Positions 1 to 7,013 are shown, counted from the first letter of the stretch. The stretch: 14,994 bases of DNA from UBA668 sp052034175 (GCA_052034175.1 JBPOIX010000342.1:1-14994), one strand, 5' to 3'. Made by a program: numbers and translations. The notes: generated from the letters alone by a model not told the origin.

Positions 1-2
1 AA

Positions 3-479
3 CTGCACATCGTCGACCGCCTGGAGGTTGGCTGGGCGTCGCCACCGACACCGACCGCGATGGCCTTCGACGAGGCCAACGGCAACCTCTACCCGTTCTC
101 GCTCCGGGACAAGTTGGCGGCGATCAGCGAGCCCTCGCCGTGGTACGTGCCCGGCCAGCCGTCGCCGTGGGGGCGGGCCGTGGTGCCGACGGAGATGCTC
201 AGCGTGCTGGCACACAAGGGCGGGGTGCACCTCCCTGTGCGCGGCCCCGCCGTGGGGTTGTTCATCGATCTCGAGGTGAAGCGGCACGCTGCGGTGTTCG
301 TGGACGAGCCGTACACCGTCACCCACGAGGTCGTCGGGCTCGGCCAGAGCAGGCGGGTGGAGAGCTACTGGACCCGTAGCCGGCTGTGCGACGCCGGCGG
401 TGCCCTCGTGGCGACCGTGCTGCTGCACCAGGGCGTGTTCAAGGCGTCGTACGCGGACTATCCGGCGGAGCCGCAATGA
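3..479 (+). CDS. Probable hot-dog-fold (MaoC/thioesterase-like) protein, C-terminal part
   Basis: The frame is open from the left edge of the window, so the N-terminus is missing; 158 residues are visible. The C-terminal half has the alternating hydrophobic strands of a hot-dog fold: GLFIDLEVKRHAAVFVDEPY, then a strand with HEVVGLGQSRRVESYW, then ATVLLHQGVFKASY. This resembles the second half of acyl-CoA dehydratase or thioesterase-like hot-dog proteins that bind acyl-CoA or acyl-ACP. I see no canonical MaoC Asp-His catalytic signature in the visible part, so the activity is not assigned. The stop codon overlaps the ATG of the following acetyltransferase gene (ATGA), which implies translational coupling. 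An internal ATG at 60 could start a shorter protein, but the reading frame continues cleanly upstream of it. The family assignment is an inference from strand pattern only. Confidence 0.6.
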   Translation: MHIVDRLEVGWASPPTPTAMAFDEANGNLYPFSLRDKLAAISEPSPWYVPGQPSPWGRAVVPTEMLSVLAHKGGVHLPVRGPAVGLFIDLEVKRHAAVFVDEPYTVTHEVVGLGQSRRVESYWTRSRLCDAGGALVATVLLHQGVFKASYADYPAEPQ

Positions 480-760
480 ACATCACCCTGCTGAACGACG
501 ACGACGGCCAGCGCTACAACCTGTACGTCGACGGGCAGTACGCGGCCTACGCCGAAGCCTGGCGTTCCGGACGAGTGGCGGACATGAGCCACACCGAGAC
601 CTTCCCCGCGTTCCGCGGCCAGGGGCTGGCGGCGAAGGTGGTGCGATTCGCGCTGGACGACCTGGCGGCGAAGGGCGTGAAGGTCAGCCCGAGTTGTTGG
701 TTCGTGGCCGAGTTCATTGCCGCCAACCCCGAGTACCAGCCGCTGATCGTCGCCCCCTGA
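476..760 (+). CDS. YjdJ-type small GNAT N-acetyltransferase
   Basis: A 94-residue single-domain protein of the short GCN5-related acetyltransferase subfamily (YjdJ/YidJ type, about 90-100 residues). The acetyl-CoA pyrophosphate-binding loop is visible as FRGQGLA (residues 46-52), preceded by the usual strand HTETFPAF and followed by the helix KVVRFALDDL. The C-terminal signature PSCWFVAEFIAANPEYQPL carries a conserved Cys at residue 74. Family members transfer an acetyl group from acetyl-CoA to an amine; their substrates are mostly unknown. The start is fixed by the family alignment and by the 4-bp ATGA overlap with the upstream gene. It ends 19 bp before the convergent selO stop codon, and I see no terminator hairpin in that gap. 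Confidence 0.9.
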   Translation: MNITLLNDDDGQRYNLYVDGQYAAYAEAWRSGRVADMSHTETFPAFRGQGLAAKVVRFALDDLAAKGVKVSPSCWFVAEFIAANPEYQPLIVAP

Positions 761-779
761 CGGAGCGCTGCAGCCAGGG

Positions 780-2324
780 TCAGGTGCCGCAGAAGGTGCG
801 GTAGCAGGCGGCGAATTCCCGCGGGGCGGGGGCCGCGAACCGCTCGCTGCCCTCCCGTGCGGTGAACGGTTGGCGGACCGCGGCGAGGAGAGTCTCGAAG
901 GGCCCGAAGTCGTCGGCCGCGGCTGCGGCCAGTGCTTCCTCCACCAGATGGTTGCGCGGGATGTAGACCGGGTTGCGGCGGTCCATCTCGTCGGCCGCCG
1001 TCGGGTCGGCAAGAGCCAGCCACCGCTCGGCCCAGGTGTCGAAGGCTGTGCCGTCGGCGAACAGGGCGCGAGCCGACGTGCGGTCGCCACGCAGCACGTC
1101 GGACAACGAGCGGAACGCCGACGTGTAGTCGACGCCCTGCGCGGCGAGCAGGCCGAGGAAGGCTCCGGCCACCTGGTCCGCTCCCTGGTCCGCCCCATGC
1201 TCGTCCGCAAGTGAGTCGCCGAAGCCGTCGCCGAAGCCGACGCCGACGCCGAGGCCGAGCTTGGTACGCATCCCTGCCGCCCACGCCGTGTGCAGCTGTT
1301 CCGGGAACTCCCCCAGCACCTCCGTAGCCGCGGCCACGGCGTCGTCGGGCTGTTCGGCCAACAGGGGGAGCATCGCCTCCGCCAGGCGGGCCAGGTTCCA
1401 TGCGGCGACGGAGGGTTGGTTGCCGTAGGCGTAGCGGCCGCCGTGGTCGATCGAGCTGTACACGGTGGCCGGGTCGTAGGCGTCCATGAATGCGCACGGC
1501 CCGTAGTCGATGGTCTCCCCCGACAGCGCCATGTTGTCGGTGTTCATCACCCCGTGGATGAAACCGACCTCCATCCACTTCGCCACCAGCCTCGCCTGTC
1601 GGGCCACCACCTCGCGGTAGAAGGCGAGGCCGACATCCGGCGTGCCGGCCAGGTGAGGGGCATGGCGCTCGACGGCGAAGGCCAGGAGGGCCCGCAACAG
1701 CGTCGGGTCGCCCTGCGCTGCGGCGTACTGGAACGTGCCGACGCGAAGGTGGCTGGCAGCCACACGGGCGAGCACCGCGCCGGGCACCGGGGCCGCGCGC
1801 CCGTCGGCCTCGCGGATGATGTGCTCGCCGGTGGCCACTACGGCCAGCATCCGCGTGGTGGGCACCCCCAGCGCATGCATGGCCTCGGCCATCAGGTACT
1901 CGCGCAGCATCGGGCCGACGGCGGCCCGGCCATCACCGCCGCGGGCGAACATGGTGCGACCGGAGCCCTTGAGGTGGAGGTCGTACCGCTGGCCGTCCGG
2001 CGCGAGGATCTCGCCGAGGAGCACGGCCCGGCCGTCGCCGAGCCGGGGCGAGTACCCGCCGAACTGGTGGCCGGCATACGCCATGGCGACAGGTGCCGCG
2101 CCGGTTGGCACCGTGTTGCCGGCCAACACCGCCACGCCGGCCGGGGTGCGCAGCAGGGCGTGGTCCAGCCCCAGTGCTTCCGCCAGCTCGTGGTTGCCGA
2201 CCAGCAGGCGGGGCGCTGCACAGGGCTGTGGTTGCCACGGGCTGCAGAGGCCGGGCAGGGCGTCGGCGAACCTGTGCTCCAGCCAGTGTCCCGGCCAGGG
2301 GAGGGGTTGGTTCGGGGTACCCAT
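780..2324 (-). CDS. selO: Protein adenylyltransferase SelO (YdiU/UPF0061 family)
   Basis: A 514-residue full-length member of the SelO pseudokinase family, which transfers AMP from ATP to Ser/Thr/Tyr of target proteins and is linked to redox stress. Visible signatures: AGHQFGGYSPRLGDGRA (84-100), the nucleotide-binding DLHLKGSGRT with Lys119, GGDGRAAVG (129-137), the catalytic-loop NTDN with Asn264, and the metal-binding DYGP with Asp273. The spacing of Asn264 and Asp273 (9 residues) is that of the E. coli enzyme. Near the end a Cys (512) stands third from the C-terminus, where animal SelO has selenocysteine and E. coli has Cys476. Residues 356-371 form a Gly/Asp/Phe-rich insertion encoded by a tandem repeat. 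The ATG at 2324 is supported by a TAGGCT -10 box 6 nt upstream (leaderless). It is divergent from thpR. Confidence 0.97.
   Translation of the reverse strand: MGTPNQPLPWPGHWLEHRFADALPGLCSPWQPQPCAAPRLLVGNHELAEALGLDHALLRTPAGVAVLAGNTVPTGAAPVAMAYAGHQFGGYSPRLGDGRAVLLGEILAPDGQRYDLHLKGSGRTMFARGGDGRAAVGPMLREYLMAEAMHALGVPTTRMLAVVATGEHIIREADGRAAPVPGAVLARVAASHLRVGTFQYAAAQGDPTLLRALLAFAVERHAPHLAGTPDVGLAFYREVVARQARLVAKWMEVGFIHGVMNTDNMALSGETIDYGPCAFMDAYDPATVYSSIDHGGRYAYGNQPSVAAWNLARLAEAMLPLLAEQPDDAVAAATEVLGEFPEQLHTAWAAGMRTKLGLGVGVGFGDGFGDSLADEHGADQGADQVAGAFLGLLAAQGVDYTSAFRSLSDVLRGDRTSARALFADGTAFDTWAERWLALADPTAADEMDRRNPVYIPRNHLVEEALAAAAADDFGPFETLLAAVRQPFTAREGSERFAAPAPREFAACYRTFCGT
1212..1259 (-). repeat. In-frame GC-rich tandem repeat inside selO
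   Basis: Degenerate tandem repeat built on a 6-bp GGCGTC/GGCTTC-like unit, with a 12-bp unit (gccgaagccgtc on the + strand) occurring in near-identical succession. It encodes the Gly-rich stretch GVGVGFGDGFGDS (about residues 359-371), where other SelO proteins have a short variable loop before the conserved ...AQGVDYT segment. The unit is a multiple of 3, so gain or loss of copies keeps the frame. Confidence 0.7.
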
Positions 2325-2359
2325 CGGCCCAGCCTACGGAGCACCCGCAGGCGTGTCGC
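2325..2359 (-). promoter_or_regulatory. Promoter of selO, leaderless type
   Basis: On the minus strand a TAGGCT -10 box (2331-2336) lies exactly 6 nt before the ATG. A -35-like GCGACA (2354-2359, 4 of 6 matches to TTGACA) lies 17 bp further upstream. No Shine-Dalgarno sequence is present. The geometry predicts that transcription begins at or next to the A of the ATG. Confidence 0.6.
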
Positions 2360-2393
2360 TTCGGGCCGGGTCATGGCTACGCTCGGCGCTCTC

Positions 2394-2891
2394 ATGGCCC
2401 GCCTGTTCCTTGCCGTGTGGCCGCCCGACGACGTGGTGGCCAACCTGCTGGCGTTGCCGCGCAAGGACCAGCGCGGCGTGCGCTTCGTCCACCCGGACAA
2501 CTGGCACATCACGCTGCGCTTCTTCGGTGACGCGCACGCGGACGACGTCGAAGCTGCGCTCGCCGGCTTCCGCCCCAGCCCGGCCAGGGTGCGGCTCGGG
2601 CCCGCGGTGGATGTGCTGAACGAGCGAGCACTCGTGCTGCCGGTGGACGGCCTGGACGCGGTGGCAGCGGACGTCAACGAGCGCACCCGCACGCTCGGCG
2701 AGCCGCCGCGCCAACGTTTCGTGGGGCACCTCACGCTGGCTCGTGTGAAGCCGCACGTGGCCATGCCCAAGGCACTGGGGATAATGGCCGAAGCCGAGTT
2801 CGAGATGGAGGAGGTGGCACTGGTGCAGAGCCGCCTCGACCCTGCCGGCGCCCGCTACTCCACCATCGCCACCTGGCCGGTCGTCCGCTGA
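2394..2891 (+). CDS. thpR: RNA 2',3'-cyclic phosphodiesterase (2'-5' RNA ligase family)
   Basis: A 165-residue protein of the 2H phosphoesterase superfamily. Both catalytic HxTx motifs are present: HITL (38-41) and HLTL (112-115), in the expected contexts NWHITLRFFG and RFVGHLTLAR. Family members open 2',3'-cyclic phosphates on RNA ends and can join tRNA half-molecules in vitro. The usual length of about 170-190 residues and the typical beginning (M-A-R-L-F-L-A-V-x-P) favour the ATG at 2394. An in-frame ATG at 2373 would add seven residues (MATLGAL) and cannot be excluded. No Shine-Dalgarno sequence precedes either start; TACGCT at 2378-2383 may be a -10 box giving a very short leader to the 2394 start. 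The frame stays open far upstream, antisense to selO, but that part has no protein-like composition. The next gene begins 35 bp downstream. Confidence 0.93.
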   Translation: MARLFLAVWPPDDVVANLLALPRKDQRGVRFVHPDNWHITLRFFGDAHADDVEAALAGFRPSPARVRLGPAVDVLNERALVLPVDGLDAVAADVNERTRTLGEPPRQRFVGHLTLARVKPHVAMPKALGIMAEAEFEMEEVALVQSRLDPAGARYSTIATWPVVR

Positions 2892-2914
2892 AACTTCGGG
2901 CGGCGTCCAGTAAG

Positions 2915-2926
2915 TAACGTGCGGCC
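2915..2926 (+). promoter_or_regulatory. Leaderless -10 box before the isomerase-like gene
   Basis: TAACGT (2915-2920) fits the TANNNT -10 consensus and stands 6 nt before the ATG at 2927, with no Shine-Dalgarno sequence. The same spacing recurs at several other genes in this window. No clear -35 is seen. It suggests the 2927-7004 cassette has its own promoter, independent of thpR. Confidence 0.55.
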
Positions 2927-3730
2927 ATGACCACCGCTGCTGTCGACGCCGTCCGCATCATCCACGAGCACATGCGCTCCGTCATGGATCAGCTCACCGA
3001 GGCGGACTGGGACACGCCCAGTGGCTGCGCCGGCTGGAGCGTGAAGGACGTCATCTCCCACGTCACCTCGAACCAGAAGGAGATGGTGGACCCCACCCCG
3101 CCTCCTGCCGAGCCGTTGCCGCCGATGAAGGCCGAGGAGGCGATGGAGGCACTCGTGGCCCCACGCAAGGACTGGGCGCCCGCGGACGTGCGCGCCGAGT
3201 ACGACCGTTACTCGGCGGCATGGTTCGGGGCGCTGGACGCGCTGCAGCAGGAGCCGATGGCGTCCACCGTCGCGCCGATCGCCGACCTCGGGTCGTACCC
3301 ATTGCACTCGCTGGCGAATGCCTTCGCCTTCGACCACTACTGCCACCTGCGGGTCGACATGCTGGCTCCGACCGGCCCGCTGCAGGTGTCACTGCCCGAG
3401 GCCACCGACGCCGAGGTGCGCCCCGGCATCGAGTGGATGCTGTGGGGCATGCCACAGATGCAGGCGGCCGAGCTGGCGGCGGTGGTCACCCAGCCGTTGG
3501 GCCTGCGCCTCACCGGTGCGGGCGGCGGCGAGTGGACCGTCAACCCTGCCGGGGCGGACGGCCTGGTCACCGTCACCGACGGCATCGGCACCGTGGCCGC
3601 CACCGTGGAGTCCGGTGCACATGCGTTCGTCAGCTGGGGCACCAAGCGTGCGGACTGGCGGGCGTCGTGCTCGGTCACCGGCGACGAGGCGTACGCCGCA
3701 GCAGTGCTCGACATGTTGAACATCGTCTGA
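2927..3730 (+). CDS. Mycothiol-dependent maleylpyruvate isomerase-like protein (DinB/MDMPI fold)
   Basis: A 267-residue protein with an N-terminal DinB-like four-helix metal-binding domain and a C-terminal alpha/beta domain of the SCP2-like type found in MDMPI proteins. The N-terminal signature GWSVKDVISHV (36-46) gives the first likely metal ligand, His45. The second site is FDHYCHLRVD (135-144), with His140 and, four residues earlier, Asp136 where the Corynebacterium maleylpyruvate isomerase has Glu; this substitution is an alignment by eye. Characterised relatives use mycothiol as cofactor in isomerisation or thiol transfer, but most family members are of unknown function. It lies 13 bp upstream of the crotonase gene in the same direction, so it probably belongs to the same transcript. 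The ATG is supported by the family N-terminus and the -10 box 6 nt upstream. Confidence 0.85.
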   Translation: MTTAAVDAVRIIHEHMRSVMDQLTEADWDTPSGCAGWSVKDVISHVTSNQKEMVDPTPPPAEPLPPMKAEEAMEALVAPRKDWAPADVRAEYDRYSAAWFGALDALQQEPMASTVAPIADLGSYPLHSLANAFAFDHYCHLRVDMLAPTGPLQVSLPEATDAEVRPGIEWMLWGMPQMQAAELAAVVTQPLGLRLTGAGGGEWTVNPAGADGLVTVTDGIGTVAATVESGAHAFVSWGTKRADWRASCSVTGDEAYAAAVLDMLNIV

Positions 3731-3743
3731 GCCGGTCGTCACC

Positions 3744-4520
3744 GTGCCTACCACCGCCTTCGAGACCATTCGCTACGAGGTGGACGGCGGGCTGGCGCGC
3801 CTCACGCTGAACCGGCCCGAGTTCCGCAACGGGATGACGAACCGCATGGTGCGTGAGGCACGCGAGGCGCTCGAACTGGCCGCTGCGGACGCGAGCCTGA
3901 GGGTGTTGGTGCTCACCGGTGCCGGCTCGTCCTTCTGCCCGGGGGCGGATCTCGGCCACTTCGTCGGCGGAGGGGAGGACGAGCGGCTGACCGCGGCGGA
4001 CTTCCACGTGGCCACCCTGTTGCACGAGATTCCCGCGGTCACCGTGGCCGCGGTGAACGGTGCCTGCGCGGGCGCGGGCCTGGGGTGGGCGCTGGCCTGC
4101 GACCTGCGGCTGATGGCGGACGGGGCGCGGATGAATACCGCGTTCCTCGACGTGGCCGTGGCGGGCGACATGGGCATCCCGTGGTCGCTGCCGCGGCTGG
4201 TCGGCGCAGGCAGGGCACGCGACCTGTCGTTCCTGCCGCGCCGGTTCGAGGCGGCGGAGGCACTGGCGATGGGCCTGGTGGCTCGTGTCTTCCCGGCCGA
4301 CACGTTCGCTGCCAATGTCCAGGCGGTGGTGGACGGCCTGCTGGCGAAGTCTCCGTCGGCGCTGCTCGGGCTGAAACAGCACTATGTGCTGGCCGAGCGC
4401 ATGGGCCTGCGGGACTTCGTCGAGTACGAGAGCCAGCGGCACCTGCAGATCGCCCGCAGCGAACACACCGCGGAGGCCTTCCGGGCCTTCGTCGAGAAGC
4501 GACCCCCGAGGTTCACATGA
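3744..4520 (+). CDS. Enoyl-CoA hydratase/isomerase family protein (crotonase)
   Basis: A 258-residue single-domain crotonase starting at GTG. The CoA-binding and oxyanion-hole segments are clear: SSFCPGADL (62-70) and GACAGAGLGWALACDLRLM (107-124). A C-terminal AEAFRAFVEKRPPRF tail, typical of the family, is present. By eye, the two catalytic Glu residues of classical hydratases (rat Glu144 and Glu164) correspond to Gly114 and about Phe134. Instead, Asp142 stands in a GDMGIPWSLPRLVG segment like that of isomerase-type subgroups. A reaction other than simple hydration (isomerisation, C-C bond cleavage) is therefore possible. The gene has no visible Shine-Dalgarno sequence, starts 13 bp after the previous stop, and its own stop overlaps the next ATG (ATGA), so it sits inside an operon. 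Confidence 0.93.
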   Translation: MPTTAFETIRYEVDGGLARLTLNRPEFRNGMTNRMVREAREALELAAADASLRVLVLTGAGSSFCPGADLGHFVGGGEDERLTAADFHVATLLHEIPAVTVAAVNGACAGAGLGWALACDLRLMADGARMNTAFLDVAVAGDMGIPWSLPRLVGAGRARDLSFLPRRFEAAEALAMGLVARVFPADTFAANVQAVVDGLLAKSPSALLGLKQHYVLAERMGLRDFVEYESQRHLQIARSEHTAEAFRAFVEKRPPRFT

Positions 4521-5239
4521 GTTGGATCCGTCTCCGTCAGGTGGCCCTCGTGGCCCACGATCTCGACGCCGTCGTCGGCGCGTTGGGTGAGCGCTTCGGC
4601 TTGGACGTGGCGTTCACCGACCCCGCCGTGGCCACGTTCGGCCTGCGCAACGCGGTGCTCCCGATCGGCACCCAGTTCATCGAGGTCGTGACACCGGTCA
4701 GGGACGGCACGGCCGGCGGGCGCCAGTTGCAGCGGCTCGGTGGCGACGGTGGCTACATGGTCATCTGCCACACGGACGACCAACCCGAGGTGCGCGAGCG
4801 CGTCGAGGCGCTCGGTGTGCGGGTGGCCTTCGAGCACGACGACCACGGGTACCGGATCATGCAACTGCACCCGGCGGACACGTGGGGCTCCTTCCTGGAG
4901 GTGGACTACCAGCCCGGTGGGGACGACCCGCATGGCCCGTGGCTGCCCGCCGGCCCGGCATGGCAGGCTGCGGCGCGCACCCATGTGGTGGACGGCATCT
5001 GCGGCGTCACCGTGCAGACGGCCCGGCCCGACGAGACGGCCGTGCGGTGGGGGGCCATCCTCGGCGCGGCGGTGGACGCCGACGGTGTGCTGGCGCTGGA
5101 CAACGCCACGGTGCGGTTCGTGCCCGGCCCGGTGGAGGCGCTGGTTGCCGTCGAGGTCACCGGCCCGGGCGCCCCGCCGGCAGACGAGCCGGTGGTGATC
5201 GGCGGCGTCATGTTCCATCAAGGAGTTCGCCGTGGGTGA
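4517..5239 (+). CDS. Two-lobed VOC (glyoxalase-like) protein
   Basis: A 240-residue protein of the vicinal oxygen chelate superfamily. The N-terminal lobe shows the beta-alpha-beta-beta-beta pattern: LRQVALVAHDLDAVVGALG (6-24), FIEVV with Glu56 (54-58), GGYMVICHTDD (78-88), and GSFLEVDY with Glu128 (124-131). Gln8 stands where glyoxalase I-type proteins often have His or Gln. A second, weaker lobe begins near THVVDGICGVTVQTARPDE (155-173). VOC proteins bind a metal through such His/Gln/Glu residues and act as epimerases, lyases or dioxygenases; this one could handle an acyl-CoA or 2-hydroxy acid given its neighbours, but that is inference. It overlaps the crotonase gene by 4 bp and the ThDP enzyme gene by 8 bp, so all three are translationally coupled. 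Confidence 0.85.
   Translation: MSWIRLRQVALVAHDLDAVVGALGERFGLDVAFTDPAVATFGLRNAVLPIGTQFIEVVTPVRDGTAGGRQLQRLGGDGGYMVICHTDDQPEVRERVEALGVRVAFEHDDHGYRIMQLHPADTWGSFLEVDYQPGGDDPHGPWLPAGPAWQAAARTHVVDGICGVTVQTARPDETAVRWGAILGAAVDADGVLALDNATVRFVPGPVEALVAVEVTGPGAPPADEPVVIGGVMFHQGVRRG
5220..5225 (+). promoter_or_regulatory. Ribosome binding site of the ThDP enzyme
   Basis: AAGGAG lies 6 nt before the GTG at 5232, inside the end of the preceding VOC gene. It is one of the strongest Shine-Dalgarno sequences in the window and decides the GTG start. Confidence 0.8.
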
Positions 5240-7004
5240 CCCAGCAGATTTCGGGGAAGGCGTGGTGAACGGCGGAACCCTGGCGGCGTGGGCGCTGCAT
5301 CAGGCCGGGGTGGAGGTCGTGTTCGCCTTGCACGGTGGCCACCTGGACACGTTCCTCACCGGGTGCCGCCGCTACGGCATCGACCTGGTGGACTGCCGCC
5401 ACGAGGCCGCGGCGGTGAACGCCGCGGACGGGTATGCCCGCTCCTCCGGCCGCTTGGGTGTGGCCGCGGTGACCGCCGGGCCGGGCCTGTTCAACGCCGT
5501 GGCCGGCATCTCCAACGCGATGGCCGACCGCGTGGGAGTGGTGGTGATCACCAGCTCCCCACCGCTCGCCGCGGCGGAAACGGGGGAGATGCAGGGCTGC
5601 CTGGACCAGTTGGGGGTGGTGGCGCCGATCACCAAATGGGCGCAGAAGGTGTTCACCGCCGAGCGGGTCGCGGACTATGTGGGCCTGGCCTGCCGCCACG
5701 CCCGCAGCGGGGTCCCCGGCCCCACGGTGCTCGACATTCCGATCGATGTCGCGTTCACCCCGGTGGACCTCGACCGCCTTCCCCCGTTCGGTTCGCCCCT
5801 GCCCGCCACCCGCCCGGTGCCTGCCGCCGATGCGGTGGCCGCGGCCGCGGCAGTCCTCCACGGTGCGCAGCGGCCGGTGGTGATCGTGGGTGACGGTTCG
5901 CTGTCGGTCGACATCGGCGAGGCGCTGGAGCGCTTCGTGGCGCGCACCGGCTTCCCCGTCTTCACCACCACCCTCGCCCGCGGCTCGCTGCCGGGCACCC
6001 ACCCGTTGGCGGGAGGTTCGCTGGCAGCACTCGGCGCCCTGCCGATGGCGGGGGTACAGCCGCCCGACGCGGTGCTGTTGGTGGGCGCGCAACCCGGGCT
6101 GTTGCTCGGCGGGCGCGGGTTCGGCCGCCTGTCCGGCGGTGCCAAGGTCGTGCACCTGCATCTCGATGCGGTGGAGATCGGGCGCCTCGGGCCCGCCGAT
6201 GTCGGCGTGCTCGGCGACCTGGCCGCGGCGCTCGACGCCATCGGCGCAGCGCTGGCCCTGGCGGCCGCGGGAGCGCCGGCCGCGGGAGCGGCGGCCGCGA
6301 CGGCGGAGTGGGCGGGTAAGGCCGTGCTGATGAAGCGCTTCGCCGACGCCTTGTTCGAGGGGGCCGGGATGGAGGCCGACGGTCTGCACCCGTATGCCGC
6401 GGCCCGTGAGGTGGCCGCGGCGCTACCGGCCGGGGCGATCCTCGTGCGCGATGGCGGTGAGGCCGCGGTGTGGGCCGATTGGGCGACATCTGGCAACGAC
6501 CTGTTCGGCACGCTGGCCCTCGGCTACCAGGGCCACCTCGGCGTGGGGCAGGGGTTTGCGGTCGGCGCGCAGCGGGCTTTCCCGGAACGGCGGGTCGTGC
6601 AGGTCACCGGCGACGGTGCGATCGGCTTCCACATCCAGGAGTGGGACACGATGGTCCGCCACGGGCTGCCCGTGGTGACCGTGGTGTTCAACAACGCATG
6701 CTGGGGCATGTCGATCCATGGGCAACGTGCCGTGTTCGGCCCGCAGGGCGATGTCATCTCCCAGCTCGCCCCCACCCGGTACGACCTCGTGGCGGAGGGC
6801 TTCGGGGCGTTCGGCCAGCACGTGGACGACCTGGTGGACCTCGGCCCCGCCCTCCAGCGGGCGCTGGAGAGCGGCCGGCCCGCGGTGATCGATGTGGCCG
6901 TCGCCGCCAGCGTGGTGCACCCGATCACGTTGCAGATGCTCGGCAACCTGCAGGCCGAGAACGAGATCGTGGTGCCCTACTACGACAACATTCCGAAGCG
7001 CTGA
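5232..7004 (+). CDS. ThDP-dependent lyase/decarboxylase (acetolactate synthase-like)
   Basis: A 590-residue protein with the three domains of the pyruvate oxidase/acetolactate synthase class. The N-terminal Pyr domain carries the cofactor-activating Glu58 in CRHEAAAVNAADGYAR. The middle Rossmann-like domain spans about 195-340. The C-terminal PP domain has the ThDP-binding motif from GDG (460-462) to NN (487-488). The sequence FALHGGH near residue 31 replaces the FGxPGG type of acetolactate synthases. Possible reactions include C-C ligation or cleavage of 2-hydroxyacyl-CoA, oxalyl-CoA-type decarboxylation, or decarboxylation of a 2-oxo acid; I cannot choose from sequence. The start is the GTG behind AAGGAG. 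It is the last gene of the cassette and converges on the SRPBCC gene with only 9 bp between stops. Residues 338-358 form an Ala-rich linker. Confidence 0.93.
   Translation: MGDPADFGEGVVNGGTLAAWALHQAGVEVVFALHGGHLDTFLTGCRRYGIDLVDCRHEAAAVNAADGYARSSGRLGVAAVTAGPGLFNAVAGISNAMADRVGVVVITSSPPLAAAETGEMQGCLDQLGVVAPITKWAQKVFTAERVADYVGLACRHARSGVPGPTVLDIPIDVAFTPVDLDRLPPFGSPLPATRPVPAADAVAAAAAVLHGAQRPVVIVGDGSLSVDIGEALERFVARTGFPVFTTTLARGSLPGTHPLAGGSLAALGALPMAGVQPPDAVLLVGAQPGLLLGGRGFGRLSGGAKVVHLHLDAVEIGRLGPADVGVLGDLAAALDAIGAALALAAAGAPAAGAAAATAEWAGKAVLMKRFADALFEGAGMEADGLHPYAAAREVAAALPAGAILVRDGGEAAVWADWATSGNDLFGTLALGYQGHLGVGQGFAVGAQRAFPERRVVQVTGDGAIGFHIQEWDTMVRHGLPVVTVVFNNACWGMSIHGQRAVFGPQGDVISQLAPTRYDLVAEGFGAFGQHVDDLVDLGPALQRALESGRPAVIDVAVAASVVHPITLQMLGNLQAENEIVVPYYDNIPKR
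6263..6290 (+). repeat. 15-bp direct repeat in the Ala-rich linker of the ThDP enzyme
   Basis: GGCCGCGGGAGCG occurs at 6263-6275 and again at 6278-6290 (15-bp period). It encodes AAAGAPAAGAAAA-like residues between the middle and C-terminal domains, a place where length variation is tolerated in this enzyme class. Confidence 0.75.
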
Positions 7005-7013
7005 GAACGCCCG

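Noticed and set aside
1290..2393. Long open + strand frame leading into thpR, antisense to selO
   Set aside because: It has no start signal, and its translation is an arginine/valine/histidine-rich shadow typical of the strand opposite a high-GC gene. The opposite strand is an unmistakable SelO, and thpR-like sequence begins only at about 2394.
5208..6389. 393-codon minus-strand open frame opposite the ThDP enzyme
   Set aside because: Arg/His/Gly-rich composition, no motif; the + strand has clear ThDP motifs and a Shine-Dalgarno sequence.
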